From positions 1-49,222 of the forward strand of contig JAKBEL010000018.1 in NCBI GenBank assembly GCA_021833825.1: a stretch of 49,222 bases of DNA, given 5' to 3'. The DNA comes from a bacterium. Lineage in GTDB: Bacteria; Babelota; Babeliae; Babelales; Vermiphilaceae. Below the pieces are notes generated by a model, which saw only the letters and a program-made list of their open reading frames with translations, made no database searches and was not told the DNA's origin. A program made the position numbers and the translations under genes. Below, piece after piece: positions 42,574-49,222 of this stretch; position 1 is the stretch's first letter, and every line of letters begins with the position of its first letter.

Positions 42574-43353
42574 ATGATATGTTATATAGTGCTTCGGACA
42601 GTTCTTTTTGTGCTATTGTGCATGCAATTAGATCTTTGTGCTATGCATAGGCTCTCGCGCGCAACCATTCCTAAAAGAGGAAGAGTGTTGCGAGTTCCTG
42701 ATAATTTTGGCAAAACAAATTTTATTATAGGAATGCCATCTTCTTATGCGACCACATCTTATAGTGATGATAGGCTTTATGAAGATGAGCCAAGAGAGAA
42801 TCAATATGTTGTTAATGAGGCATATTTTTCTCCAGATGATGATCTACAACAGAAGCTAATTGACTATATTAAATATGAGCAGCAGGGAATTAAGTTGGCG
42901 ATCTTTTCATTTACCGATAAAGATATTGCAGATGCATTAATTAATGCTCATAAGCGTGGGGTGAAGATAGAGGTGGTTGCCGATGCAGGATTATTGGCAG
43001 ATCGATTTGGTAAGATAGCATGTCTGCAAGAATCGGGGATTGATATATATCTTTATGATCCAAGTCAGGCTCGCAGAGATGTGAAAACATTGTCCCATAT
43101 TATGCATAATAAGTTTGTACTGTTTCAAAAAAATAGGGGAGATCGAGCTTTAATCTGGACCGGATCTTATAATTTTACTAAGTCTGCTCGGCTTAGCAAT
43201 AGAGAGAATGTTGTTGTGTTAGATAACTCTGATATCATTGCAAAATTCAATCGTCAATTCGAGCGCCTAAAAAAAGATACTATACCGTATAGCCCGAAAA
43301 AACAGGCTGGTGGTGAAGTAAAAAAGAGTGATTCAAAAGATCGATCATCATAA
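42574..43353 (+). CDS. Exported phospholipase D-like protein, single HKD motif
   Basis: The ATG at 42574 is preferred over GTG at 42565 because AAGGGG lies about nine bases upstream; length is 259 residues. Residues 1-25 form a signal peptide (ICYIVLRTVLFVLLCMQLDLCA). The PLD domain covers about residues 80-235: KLAIFSFTDKDIADAL, GVKIEVVADAG, then His178-Asn-Lys180, and GSYNFTKSARLSNRENVVV. The HKD acid is displaced: position 185 is Gln and the Asp that precedes R-A-L-I-W-T-G-S is residue 190, so there is a five-residue insertion. One-motif members dimerise and include nucleases and mitoPLD. Nuclease or lipase activity, probably outside the cell, is an inference. Confidence 0.85.
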   Translation: MICYIVLRTVLFVLLCMQLDLCAMHRLSRATIPKRGRVLRVPDNFGKTNFIIGMPSSYATTSYSDDRLYEDEPRENQYVVNEAYFSPDDDLQQKLIDYIKYEQQGIKLAIFSFTDKDIADALINAHKRGVKIEVVADAGLLADRFGKIACLQESGIDIYLYDPSQARRDVKTLSHIMHNKFVLFQKNRGDRALIWTGSYNFTKSARLSNRENVVVLDNSDIIAKFNRQFERLKKDTIPYSPKKQAGGEVKKSDSKDRSS

Positions 43354-43370
43354 ATTTGTATTATTGTGTT

Positions 43371-43430
43371 GAGCTAAGAACAATAGATTTTTTCGCGTTG
43401 GGCTTCATTACTACAATTCCTTCTTAGCTC
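43371..43430. terminator. Long-range inverted repeat between convergent genes
   Basis: GAGCTAAGAA (43371-43380) and TTCTTAGCTC (43421-43430) are exact inverted repeats 40 bases apart. They lie between the stops of the PLD-like gene and the pseudouridine synthase gene. The loop contains a T-rich run. It could be a shared terminator or a small mobile remnant. Confidence 0.35.
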
Positions 43431-43475
43431 CGATTTATGCTATTCGTGATTCTGAAAAAAAGCAAGCAAAATATT

Positions 43476-44444
43476 TTAGTTGCTAACAGGATTAAGTTTT
43501 TTAAGAATCGATTGTATCTCTTCCGGAAGATCACTTTTGAATGTAAAAGTGTTGTTGTCGAAAGTAAATTGTAGTTGCTGCGCATGAAGAGCCTGTCGAT
43601 TAATCAGTTGAGATGGACTTCCATACACAACATCTCCAATTATTGGGTGCCCGATTGCGGCAAAGTGCACTCGTATCTGATGTGTCCTGCCCGTCTCTAA
43701 TGAAATTTGTACTAATGCAGCGTCTTCATAATAATGTTCAACGATATAATGTGTTATGGCAGATCTCATTTTTAGGTTTTTGGGATATGGCATTGCAGGA
43801 TTAAAAGCTCTCATTTTTGTGCGATCAACAGGATCTCTTGCAATAGCAAAGTTAATAGTTCCCTTTTTTTCTGGATGGCCTTTTACAATAGCATAATATG
43901 TTTTTTCAATAGCGCGATTATGAAAGAGTTCTGCAAAATGGTGATATCCATAATTGGTGCGCGCAATGATCATAAGCCCTGAAGTTAGCCTGTCAAGGCG
44001 ATGAACAATTCCGGGTCTATCAATCTGACCAACATGTGCAATATTTTCAATGTTATGGATGATCCAGTCTGAGAGGGTGATCTCATTTTTGGTCGATGGA
44101 GCTGCATGGACCAATAGCCCAGCCGGTTTATTGATAATAAGAAAATGTTCATGTTTATAGATAATCTTAACGGCTATATGAGCAGCCTCAATAGTCTCTT
44201 TTGAGATCGGTTGGATTATTGGAAAGTCTATTCTGATCTGATCATTAGGTTTTATTATATGACCCGCTTTTGTGACCACTATATTGTTGCATGAGACAAG
44301 GCCCTCATCAATTGCTCTATTGAAAAAACTTCGAGAGTAAGAGGGCAGTTGTGCGTGAAGGAAATGATCAATTCTCACCTTTGATTGATTTTCTGGAGCA
44401 ATAATAACAAGCGGCTCTTTATGTTTTATAATCTTATCAGTCAT
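43476..44444 (-). CDS. rluD: Pseudouridine synthase, RluD/RluA family
   Basis: These enzymes convert uridines to pseudouridine in 23S rRNA (RluD modifies helix 69). Residues 20-75 are an S4 RNA-binding domain (RIDHFLHAQLPSYSRSFF...GLVSCNN). The catalytic domain contains INKPAGLLVHAA and the family motif HRLDRLTSGLMI, in which the Asp after His-Arg-Leu is the catalytic residue. LVQISLETGRTHQIRVH and HPIIGDVVYG complete the fold. Length is 322 residues, close to RluD. The presence of the S4 domain favours RluD or RluC over RluA. A GAGG site lies 13 bases before the ATG, a rather long spacing. Confidence 0.9.
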   Translation of the reverse strand: MTDKIIKHKEPLVIIAPENQSKVRIDHFLHAQLPSYSRSFFNRAIDEGLVSCNNIVVTKAGHIIKPNDQIRIDFPIIQPISKETIEAAHIAVKIIYKHEHFLIINKPAGLLVHAAPSTKNEITLSDWIIHNIENIAHVGQIDRPGIVHRLDRLTSGLMIIARTNYGYHHFAELFHNRAIEKTYYAIVKGHPEKKGTINFAIARDPVDRTKMRAFNPAMPYPKNLKMRSAITHYIVEHYYEDAALVQISLETGRTHQIRVHFAAIGHPIIGDVVYGSPSQLINRQALHAQQLQFTFDNNTFTFKSDLPEEIQSILKKLNPVSN

Positions 44445-44605
44445 GTGCGATTAATCCTCAATCGGTTCGCATTCTAGATTTTTTATGCATATTTTAATAG
44501 AAAATCTATGGACAATAGAGAGTGAATCTCTTATGATTAAAGTATAACACAAATGAAGCTTTTAAGCCATGATTTAAACATTTCTGTAAGGGATAGGTCT
44601 TTGCT

Positions 44606-45961
44606 ATGGATAGTCGTGAATTACTGCAAAAGATCAGAGAAAATATTGAAGTTGTTATCAATAAAAATAGTCCGCTAGGAGATTCATTGTGGCAAGATTT
44701 TATTGATATGCATCCGGCCGATATAGCCGATTTTTTGGCAGATATTTCACGAACAGATATGCTCTCCTTATATATTATGCTTTCATCGGAGCTTAAAAGC
44801 GCTGTCTTTAAAGAGATGCCAGATAGCCTAAAGGTCTATGTTTTATCCCGTCTAGATCAAAAAGATAGATTGATGATTCTAAATAGTCTGCAAGCAGATG
44901 AGATGACCGATCTTTTTGATTTTCTTTCTGATGATGAATTGCGAACGTATCTTAATCTTCTCAATAGAACAGCTCGAGAGCAGGTGCTCTCTTTAATGAA
45001 ATTCGAGCCTGATTCTGCCGGAGGGATTATGGATCCAGAGGTATTTAGCCTTATGGAAGATTTTACAGTTGAAAAGAGTATCTCAATTTTACAGCGCCTA
45101 AAACCAGAAAAAGATGTCTATCAAAGAGTCTATGTAACAGATGAAGATCATCATTTAGTCGGGTATATTGATCTGCAAGATCTTGTTTTGCAATCACCAA
45201 TTAATCGTATTTCAAGTTTTATGAAAAAGAATGAATATGTGGTCAATACAAGTGAGGATCAGGAAAAAATAGCTCATCAAATGGTTCATTACCGTCTGTC
45301 TAATATTCCAGTTGTCAGTGAGCGTGGCATATTTTTAGGAGCAATTCCGGCAGATACATTGGCCCATGTGCTAGTCAAAGAGGCTGGAGAAGATATGCAG
45401 CGTATTTCTGCTGTTACACCTCTTAAAAAATCATATTTTGAGACTCCCTTTTTAAAGCTTGTCTATGAACGCAGTGGAATATTGGTTATTCTTTTATTGG
45501 TTGGATCACTCTCTGGAGTTATTTTAGAGGCGTATGAATCGACGCTCGGTGTTATTCTCTATTTTTTTATCCCTATGATCATTAGTACAGGCGGAAATAC
45601 AAGCAGTCAGACATCTGCTGTTGCAATTCAAGGAATGGCAGCTGGAGAGATTCGTCCGAGCAATATGCTAAAGTTTTTGCGCAGAGAGCTCTGCTTAGGT
45701 GCTGTGATGGGTCTTATTTTAGGAGTCGCTGCATTTGTGCGCGTTGTTGCAACAACAGGAATCTATATGTATGGTGTTGCCATCAGTTGTGCATTAGCAT
45801 TAATAGTTATGCTTTCGATCTGCTTGGGCAGTTGTGTGCCTCTTGCATTGAAGCGCTTGAATATTGATCCAGCATTTTCAGCCGGCCCTTTTTTGGCAAC
45901 CGCTATGGATATTCTCGGTCTTCTTGTCTATTGTTATGTGAGCAGAATGATTCTTTTTTAG
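44606..45961 (+). CDS. mgtE: Magnesium transporter MgtE
   Basis: MgtE is a gated inner-membrane Mg2+ channel. Residues 1-130 form the N domain of helical pairs (DMHPADIADFLADI). Two CBS domains follow (about 130-260), with MDPEVFSLMEDFTVEKSI and the SNIPVVSERGIFLGAI end. Five membrane helices lie after residue 280, including the conserved P-M-I-I-S-T-G-G-N-T-S-S-Q-T-S pore helix and, near the end, DPAFSAGPFLATAMDILGL with the selectivity Asp. Length is 451 residues. The GATAGG-like ribosome site is weak. It is monocistronic with a terminator hairpin. A Mg2+-sensing riboswitch was not seen upstream. Confidence 0.94.
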   Translation: MDSRELLQKIRENIEVVINKNSPLGDSLWQDFIDMHPADIADFLADISRTDMLSLYIMLSSELKSAVFKEMPDSLKVYVLSRLDQKDRLMILNSLQADEMTDLFDFLSDDELRTYLNLLNRTAREQVLSLMKFEPDSAGGIMDPEVFSLMEDFTVEKSISILQRLKPEKDVYQRVYVTDEDHHLVGYIDLQDLVLQSPINRISSFMKKNEYVVNTSEDQEKIAHQMVHYRLSNIPVVSERGIFLGAIPADTLAHVLVKEAGEDMQRISAVTPLKKSYFETPFLKLVYERSGILVILLLVGSLSGVILEAYESTLGVILYFFIPMIISTGGNTSSQTSAVAIQGMAAGEIRPSNMLKFLRRELCLGAVMGLILGVAAFVRVVATTGIYMYGVAISCALALIVMLSICLGSCVPLALKRLNIDPAFSAGPFLATAMDILGLLVYCYVSRMILF

Positions 45962-45971
45962 CATCCATTTT

Positions 45972-45998
45972 CAATCCTGCTCAACATGAGCAGAATTG
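45972..45998 (+). terminator. Hairpin after mgtE
   Basis: CTGCTCA pairs with TGAGCAG around a three-base loop, extended by CAAT/ATTG beyond one mismatch. The T-rich tail TGATTCTCTTTT follows after a few bases. Confidence 0.5.
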
Positions 45999-46010
45999 AA
46001 TGATTCTCTT

Positions 46011-46949
46011 TTAAAAAGTGAATCCCCATAGGCCCCATAAGGTTATAAAATATTTATTTCCCAGTAGTTTTGGTTTACTATCAAATCCTCCTGAAAGAGC
46101 AATGATAATGCCGCTCGGTATTTCATGAATTGGAATAAAGCGGGAATATGCTCCAAAAAAACTATTGCGAATGAGTGTTGCTGTTCCGCCAAAATTGGTG
46201 ATTGTTGGGCAGATGCTTGCTCCAAATCCAAAAGTTGCATCATATCCAATCTCGAAGCGATTCAGCCTGTTCCAAGAGCTCTGGTGAGAGATAAACAGAT
46301 CGGTAAGATTGCCCGGCTTTAAGTTGTAACATGTGTGGGCGTAGTGTGTAATAAGGCAAGGGTTTTTTACCTCTACAGTTCGCTCAAGAAAATGGATGTA
46401 TCTGATTGCGCCAAAAAGAGTGTGGTGTTCATTTTTTGAATAATTATATGCGCAGTCGATCTGTCCGCCTAGGCCAATATGGCCAATTCCAAATTGTGAA
46501 AATTCTAAAATATAGTTACGATGAGTTGGTATGCCAAATAATCCTGAATAGGCTAGTCGGATGTGGCTACCAATCTTTTGCCCAAAGCCTCCTGTGAATA
46601 AGATGTCATCAGTCTGAGTATGAGATATTTTTAGATTGTTGTTGTCTCCTATAATAGTGCTATTGACGCGGCCCACAGCGCTATCGACTTTCAGATAGGC
46701 GTTTTTGTTGTTGTAAATATAGCTTCCAAGTATGCCATAGGCATTCTGTTTGAAGCTGTTGTTCTCTGTTTTGCGCCATTGGGCAAAGGGGGTTCCCGAT
46801 AACAGATTATGAAGTTTTTGAATGTTATCGTTCTCAAATTTTTGCCTTCTGGTGATTGTTGCGATGCGCATGTTATAGACAATGCTGACACAGAATGTTG
46901 CTCCATGATGGATGAGTAAAAAAATACATAGTGGTTTTTGAATTCTCAC
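46011..46949 (-). CDS. Outer-membrane beta-barrel protein (second family)
   Basis: The GTG start at 46949 has AAGGAG six bases upstream. The 312-residue protein has a leader (MRIQKPLCIFLLIHHGATFCVS) and then alternating hydrophobic and polar strands with many Tyr, Phe, Gly and His residues, typical of a transmembrane barrel. It ends GLWGFTF, so a terminal Phe is present as in BAM substrates. About ten to twelve strands can be counted, suggesting a small porin. No motif gives the substrate. It is convergent with mgtE. A 15-bp hairpin lies in its upstream region. Confidence 0.65.
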   Translation of the reverse strand: MRIQKPLCIFLLIHHGATFCVSIVYNMRIATITRRQKFENDNIQKLHNLLSGTPFAQWRKTENNSFKQNAYGILGSYIYNNKNAYLKVDSAVGRVNSTIIGDNNNLKISHTQTDDILFTGGFGQKIGSHIRLAYSGLFGIPTHRNYILEFSQFGIGHIGLGGQIDCAYNYSKNEHHTLFGAIRYIHFLERTVEVKNPCLITHYAHTCYNLKPGNLTDLFISHQSSWNRLNRFEIGYDATFGFGASICPTITNFGGTATLIRNSFFGAYSRFIPIHEIPSGIIIALSGGFDSKPKLLGNKYFITLWGLWGFTF

Positions 46950-47003
46950 AATTGCTCCTTTTTTGGGTAAAAGATGCCCATCTTAATCAGTCCATTGGGG
47001 CTT

Positions 47004-47042
47004 TTCGTGCTACTTTAACATTCAATATTAAAGTAGCACGAA
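47004..47042. other. Fifteen-base perfect hairpin upstream of the barrel gene
   Basis: TTCGTGCTACTTTAA (47004-47018) and TTAAAGTAGCACGAA (47028-47042) pair perfectly with a nine-base loop. It lies about 55 bases upstream of the GTG of the minus-strand barrel gene, so it could be in the leader RNA, an operator or a mobile remnant. The arms resemble the CGTGCTGAG end motif only in part. No T run follows. Confidence 0.5.
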
Positions 47043-47154
47043 CCTGTGGGCAAAGCCAAATAGAAAAATGGTGTATAGGTTATTATGGTATTGAGGTCTG
47101 GCAAAGAGAAATATTGGTAATAATGAGAAAAAGCCCAAGATTAAGCTATTTTAC

Positions 47155-47181
47155 TTGACAAAATTGCAATGAATCTATACC
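47155..47181 (+). promoter_or_regulatory. Candidate sigma-70 promoter upstream of tRNA-Lys
   Basis: TTGACA at 47155-47160 is a perfect -35 box. TATACC at 47176-47181 is a plausible -10 box with a 15-base spacer, a little short. Transcription would begin near 47188, before the hairpin at 47192-47209. Confidence 0.5.
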
Positions 47182-47190
47182 ATCGTTGTT

Positions 47191-47215
47191 GTACCTTTCA
47201 TCAAAGGTATTTTTT
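47191..47215 (+). terminator. Terminator-like hairpin between promoter and tRNA-Lys
   Basis: TACCTTT pairs with AAAGGTA around CATC, followed by six T. It would stop a transcript from the upstream promoter before the tRNA, so it may be an attenuator, or the true promoter lies elsewhere. Confidence 0.55.
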
Positions 47216-47234
47216 ATTGAAATAAAAGATAAGC

Positions 47235-47310
47235 GAGCCGTTAGCTCAGTCGGTAGAGCAACAGCCTTTTAAGCTGTGGGTCGTTGGTTCGAATCCAACA
47301 CGGCTCACCA
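47235..47310 (+). tRNA. tRNA-Lys (anticodon UUU)
   Basis: The 76-base cloverleaf has a seven-base acceptor stem (GAGCCGT with ACGGCTC), the D arm TAGCTCAGTCGGTAGAGC, anticodon arm ACAGC-CTTTTAA-GCTGT with TTT at the centre, and the T arm with GGTTCGAATCC. CCA is encoded at the 3' end. Confidence 0.97.
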
Positions 47311-47358
47311 CGCTTCCGCCGACGCCTTTTAGGCTATGGCAGACAGGCGTCTGGCAGG

Positions 47359-47471
47359 TTTATCACGGCGTAGCCAATAAGGTGAAGACGGACCAGCTTT
47401 TTAACTGAATTTCATATAAAAATTGAATCTATCTTTATCACGCCATAGCTTGATAAAAGCGAAGGCGGATC
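47359..47471 (+). repeat. Pair of diverged direct repeats between the tRNA genes
   Basis: TTTATCACGGCGTAGC at 47359 and TTTATCACGCCATAGC at 47434 begin two units of about 34-38 bases; each runs to GAAG-CGGA. A related segment with CTATGGCAGACAGGCG lies just after tRNA-Lys. These resemble the GGCGGACAGGC part of the dispersed repeats at 25860 and 34698. Confidence 0.55.
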
Positions 47472-47483
47472 TTTGAACTATAC

Positions 47484-47561
47484 GTCCCCATCGTCTAGCC
47501 CGGTCTAGGACGTCGCCCTTTCACGGCGAAAACAGGGGTTCAAATCCCCTTGGGGACGCCA
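47484..47561 (+). tRNA. tRNA-Glu (anticodon UUC)
   Basis: Acceptor stem GTCCCCA pairs with TGGGGAC, the D arm includes TCTAGCCCGGTCTAGGA, the anticodon arm CGCC-CTTTCAC-GGCG carries TTC, and the T arm includes GGTTCAAATCC. CCA is encoded. On the minus strand its bases encode the last residues of the recombinase remnant. Confidence 0.97.
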
Positions 47562-48059
47562 TTCTATACGATCGGCGCCTTCTAAGAATAAATCAAAGGG
47601 CTTTTGTGCATCATAGAGCACATTTTCACCTTTGATCCGTATATTCAGAAGTATCAGTTTGATCAACTGGCGTTTTTGTTCAGCTTCTGAATTTTTAAAT
47701 ACATCATAGGCTCTATTGGATAGCTCCAAGATATATCTTGCTGTAAGATAATAGTTATCTTCTGCTTCTTGAAGGCGACTTAACCGCGCAGAGATGTCAT
47801 GCATTTGATTGCGCAATGAAGTATTAAATCTGTTATATTTTTCATCATCAATTTCTCCCTTTAATTTATCAAGGTACAAGTTATCCATCATTTTGGTGAT
47901 AGATTTTTGTTCAGCTGTAAGCTTATCAAAATGCTTGTTATGAAATTCAATCTTGTTTTGATGAGCTTTGTTTAAGGTATGAATCGTTTCTTGAAAGACT
48001 TCCGGTGGCAGCTGTATCTGTTGAAATACCTTGGCAATTTGCTCAGTAATTGAAAGATA
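47505..48059 (-). pseudogene. Serine recombinase, C-terminal remnant ending inside tRNA-Glu
   Basis: The minus-strand frame is open without a break from 48059 to the stop at 47505 (184 residues); a start inside it (47891) would give only 128. YLSITEQIAKVFQQI and later LNIRIKGENVLYDAQKPFD match the C-terminal coiled-coil and end region of large serine recombinases or resolvases. The catalytic N-terminal domain is missing: at 48060 the frame runs into the IS200-type element, and nothing similar resumes after it. The last residues (DLNPCFRRERATS) are read from tRNA-Glu, as happens when an integrase gene abuts its attachment site. This suggests past integration at tRNA-Glu; the role of the truncated gene is nil. 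Confidence 0.75.
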
Positions 48060-48700
48060 GGTAAACCACCAGTTTGACTGGTGAGACTGTCAAGGCTTAG
48101 CCTTTAGATTTAGGTTTTGATGATGTTGTTTTGTAAACTATTGTTGGGCTTGGCGGTCCAACAAAAGAATTTTTATGAAAACAACATCATCATATGAAAG
48201 TTTAAGTCATTCAAAGTGGAACTGCAAATATCATTTGGTATTTGTGCCGAAATACAGAAAGAAGGTTCTGTACGGTAAAATAAGAAGTTTTTTAGCAGGT
48301 GTCTTTCATGAGCTGGCAGCTCAGAAAGGCTGTAAAATAGAAAAAGGGAATATGGTTCAGGATCATGTTCATATGTTAATAAGTATTCCACCAAAACATG
48401 CAGCATCAGATATTGTTGGATATATAAAAGGAAAAAGTGCGATAGCAATTGCTCGCAAATTTGGCGGAAAAGAAAGAAATTTTAACGGAGAGAAGTTTTG
48501 GGCAAGAGGTTATGCAATTTCAACAGTTGGTTTTGAGTTAGAACAAATACGTTCTTATATCAAGAATCAAGAACAGTTGGATAGTCAAGGCTATGATGAA
48601 CAAGGTGAGTTTTAGAAGCAATTAGAATATTTGAATAACCCGGCAGTCCTTGGGACAGCTCAAGACCGTCAAGCCACCCGCTTTGCGGGTGCGTCATCAC
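48060..48700 (+). mobile_element. IS200/IS605-family insertion sequence (tnpA only)
   Basis: The element has one transposase gene and subterminal hairpins: CACCAG/CTGGTG (48067-48083) and AAGGC/GCCTT (48092-48104) at the left, CACCCGC/GCGGGTG (48675-48691) at the right. There are no terminal inverted repeats or target duplications, as expected. Ends are approximate because cleavage sites in this family are set by single-strand pairing. Confidence 0.75.
48175..48615 (+). CDS. tnpA: IS200-type Y1 transposase
   Basis: The 146-residue protein matches the Y1 transposases of IS200/IS605 in full length. The HUH metal motif is His-Val-His in DHVHMLISIP, the opening WNCKYHLVFVPKYRKKVLYG is typical, and the nucleophile Tyr lies in IRSYIKNQEQ near residue 127-128. 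These enzymes cut and join single-stranded DNA at hairpins. The reading frame is intact, so the element may be active or recently active. It interrupts the recombinase remnant. Confidence 0.95.
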   Translation: MKTTSSYESLSHSKWNCKYHLVFVPKYRKKVLYGKIRSFLAGVFHELAAQKGCKIEKGNMVQDHVHMLISIPPKHAASDIVGYIKGKSAIAIARKFGGKERNFNGEKFWARGYAISTVGFELEQIRSYIKNQEQLDSQGYDEQGEF

Positions 48701-48732
48701 TATCTTTTCTTTATAAAAAAAGTCAAGACTCT

Positions 48733-48868
48733 ATGAAGGCAAGCCTTCTTGGCGCTTTATCTAGGTTCAGATAGTGCTACAGAAGAAACTGCAGAAATTC
48801 GCCCATTTCTACAATTTAGAGCGGCCTCACCAGGGTATAGGCCTTTTGACACCGGTTCAGTTTTGTGA
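48733..48868 (+). pseudogene. Frameshifted fragment resembling an outer-membrane protein opening
   Basis: The gap 48701-48982 has no intact gene. ATG at 48733 gives MKASLLGALSRFR and a stop; one frame over, 48770-48868 reads DSATEETAEIRPFLQFRAASPG and about ten more residues. IRPFLQFRAASP resembles SIRPYFEAASP of the Cys-rich outer-membrane protein in this window. The two frames could be one decayed leader-plus-mature start. The evidence is thin. Confidence 0.35.
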
Positions 48869-48982
48869 GGTAATTAAGATGAGGCCCGAGTCTCATATGT
48901 ATTGAACCAGGACAGGCATTTGACCTATCTGGAGGCCTCTGATAATCTAATACTAGGATGGATTATAAAATAAATACCTAAT

Positions 48983-49123
48983 ATGAAAGAATTGACTATG
49001 AGTAATACCTTAAAACTCATTTGTTTGGCCCTATTACCCTCTTTAGGCTTTGCATCTGATCAAACACCATCGGTTGATTTTTCTGGATACTCCTTTAGAC
49101 CTCGTCCGCTAATTATGGATTAA
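48983..49123 (+). CDS. Small exported peptide, 46 residues
   Basis: MKELTMSNTLKLICLALLPS begins a short ORF with a clear signal peptide (cut near FA-SD) and a 21-residue mature part ending FRPRPLIMD. It has no ribosome site of note. It may be a real short secreted peptide or the surviving start of a decayed gene like its left neighbour. Its stop overlaps that of a minus-strand frame within the palindrome ATGGATTAATCCAT. Confidence 0.4.
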   Translation: MKELTMSNTLKLICLALLPSLGFASDQTPSVDFSGYSFRPRPLIMD

Positions 49124-49222
49124 TCCATAAAAGAATATGTAAAAAGTGTGTCATTCAAATAGTCAACAAACTCATCAGCCGCCTTGTCAATATCCTCTAT
49201 GAACTTATTATGTGAAACTTTT
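49120..49222 (-). CDS. C-terminal end of an unidentified protein (runs off the window)
   Basis: The minus strand is open from the window edge to TAA at 49120-49122. The visible 33 residues are acidic and helical, including KFIEDIDKAADEFVDYLND. Its stop overlaps the plus-strand peptide gene by four bases. No family is recognised and the N-terminal part is outside the window. Confidence 0.4.
   Translation of the reverse strand, partial: KVSHNKFIEDIDKAADEFVDYLNDTLFTYSFMD

Noticed and set aside
44445-44605. Mg2+-sensing riboswitch before mgtE
   Set aside because: The 160-base leader lacks the long paired arms and terminator switch expected of the M-box.
46931-47158. Plus-strand 75-codon ORF upstream of the tRNA genes
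   Set aside because: It overlaps the start of the barrel gene, contains the 15-base hairpin and has no family-like sequence or ribosome site.
47359-47471. Two direct repeats considered as a CRISPR start
   Set aside because: Only two diverged units, no uniform spacer set and no cas genes; they fit the dispersed repeat family better.

Overview
The window is an AT-rich chromosomal segment from a Gram-negative bacterium with a reduced, host-associated style of gene content. It combines housekeeping genes (valS, ybeY, tyrS, alr, rlmB, ftsA, ftsZ, secA, galE, hisS, cdsA, rluD-type, mgtE) with outer-membrane machinery (a BamD-like lipoprotein-type protein, a TamB-like protein, two beta-barrel-type proteins ending in Phe). 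It also has many secreted, helical or coiled-coil proteins that I cannot name. The outer-membrane family with an 'SIRPYFEAASP' N-terminal motif, the archaeal-type ValS and the secreted eukaryote-like domains fit Candidatus Dependentiae (TM6/Babeliae), parasites of protists. This assignment is an inference from pattern memory; Rickettsiales-like or Chlamydiae-like bacteria are the alternatives.

Layout. 1-290: tail of an IS3-type transposase and a dispersed repeat. 291-3881 (minus): valS-ybeY-exported protein. 4057-7200: exported cyclotransferase-like protein and a membrane GT-C/TPR protein, convergent with no gap. 7201-10554: MITE-like hairpin pair, an M50-like protein lacking its HExxH, tyrS and alr (ends overlapping). 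10555-13406: repeat, two exported proteins, a HigBA toxin-antitoxin pair. 13561-17570: rlmB, ftsQ-like, ftsA, ftsZ, terminator. 17646-21998: three exported helical unknowns. 22028-25419: pgeF and secA. 25420-31617: structured non-coding DNA, a repeat, then a three-member family of secreted coiled-coil proteins sharing one N-terminal domain, with galE embedded among them. 31662-33266: Cys-rich outer-membrane protein. 33429-35175: hisS and a small secreted ubiquitin-like protein. 35262-37373 (minus): bamD-like, yraN, cdsA. 37531-43353: GspE/PilB ATPase, pseudopilin, TamB-like protein, exported PLD-type protein. 43476-46949: pseudouridine synthase, mgtE, second outer-membrane barrel. 47004-49222: tRNA-Lys and tRNA-Glu, then a decayed mobile region in which a serine-recombinase remnant ends inside tRNA-Glu and is cut off by an IS200-type element, followed by short fragments.

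Functionally the segment holds a division operon (ftsQ-like/A/Z), Sec export (secA), envelope assembly (BamD-like, TamB-like, CdsA) and a type II/IV pilus-type ATPase with a pseudopilin. About half of the unnamed genes carry signal peptides and are probable cargo of that envelope system. The most unusual items are the exported ubiquitin-fold protein, the coiled-coil paralogue family with ABAB internal repeats, the protease-dead M50 homologue, the Cys-rich outer-membrane protein and the dispersed intergenic repeat family.
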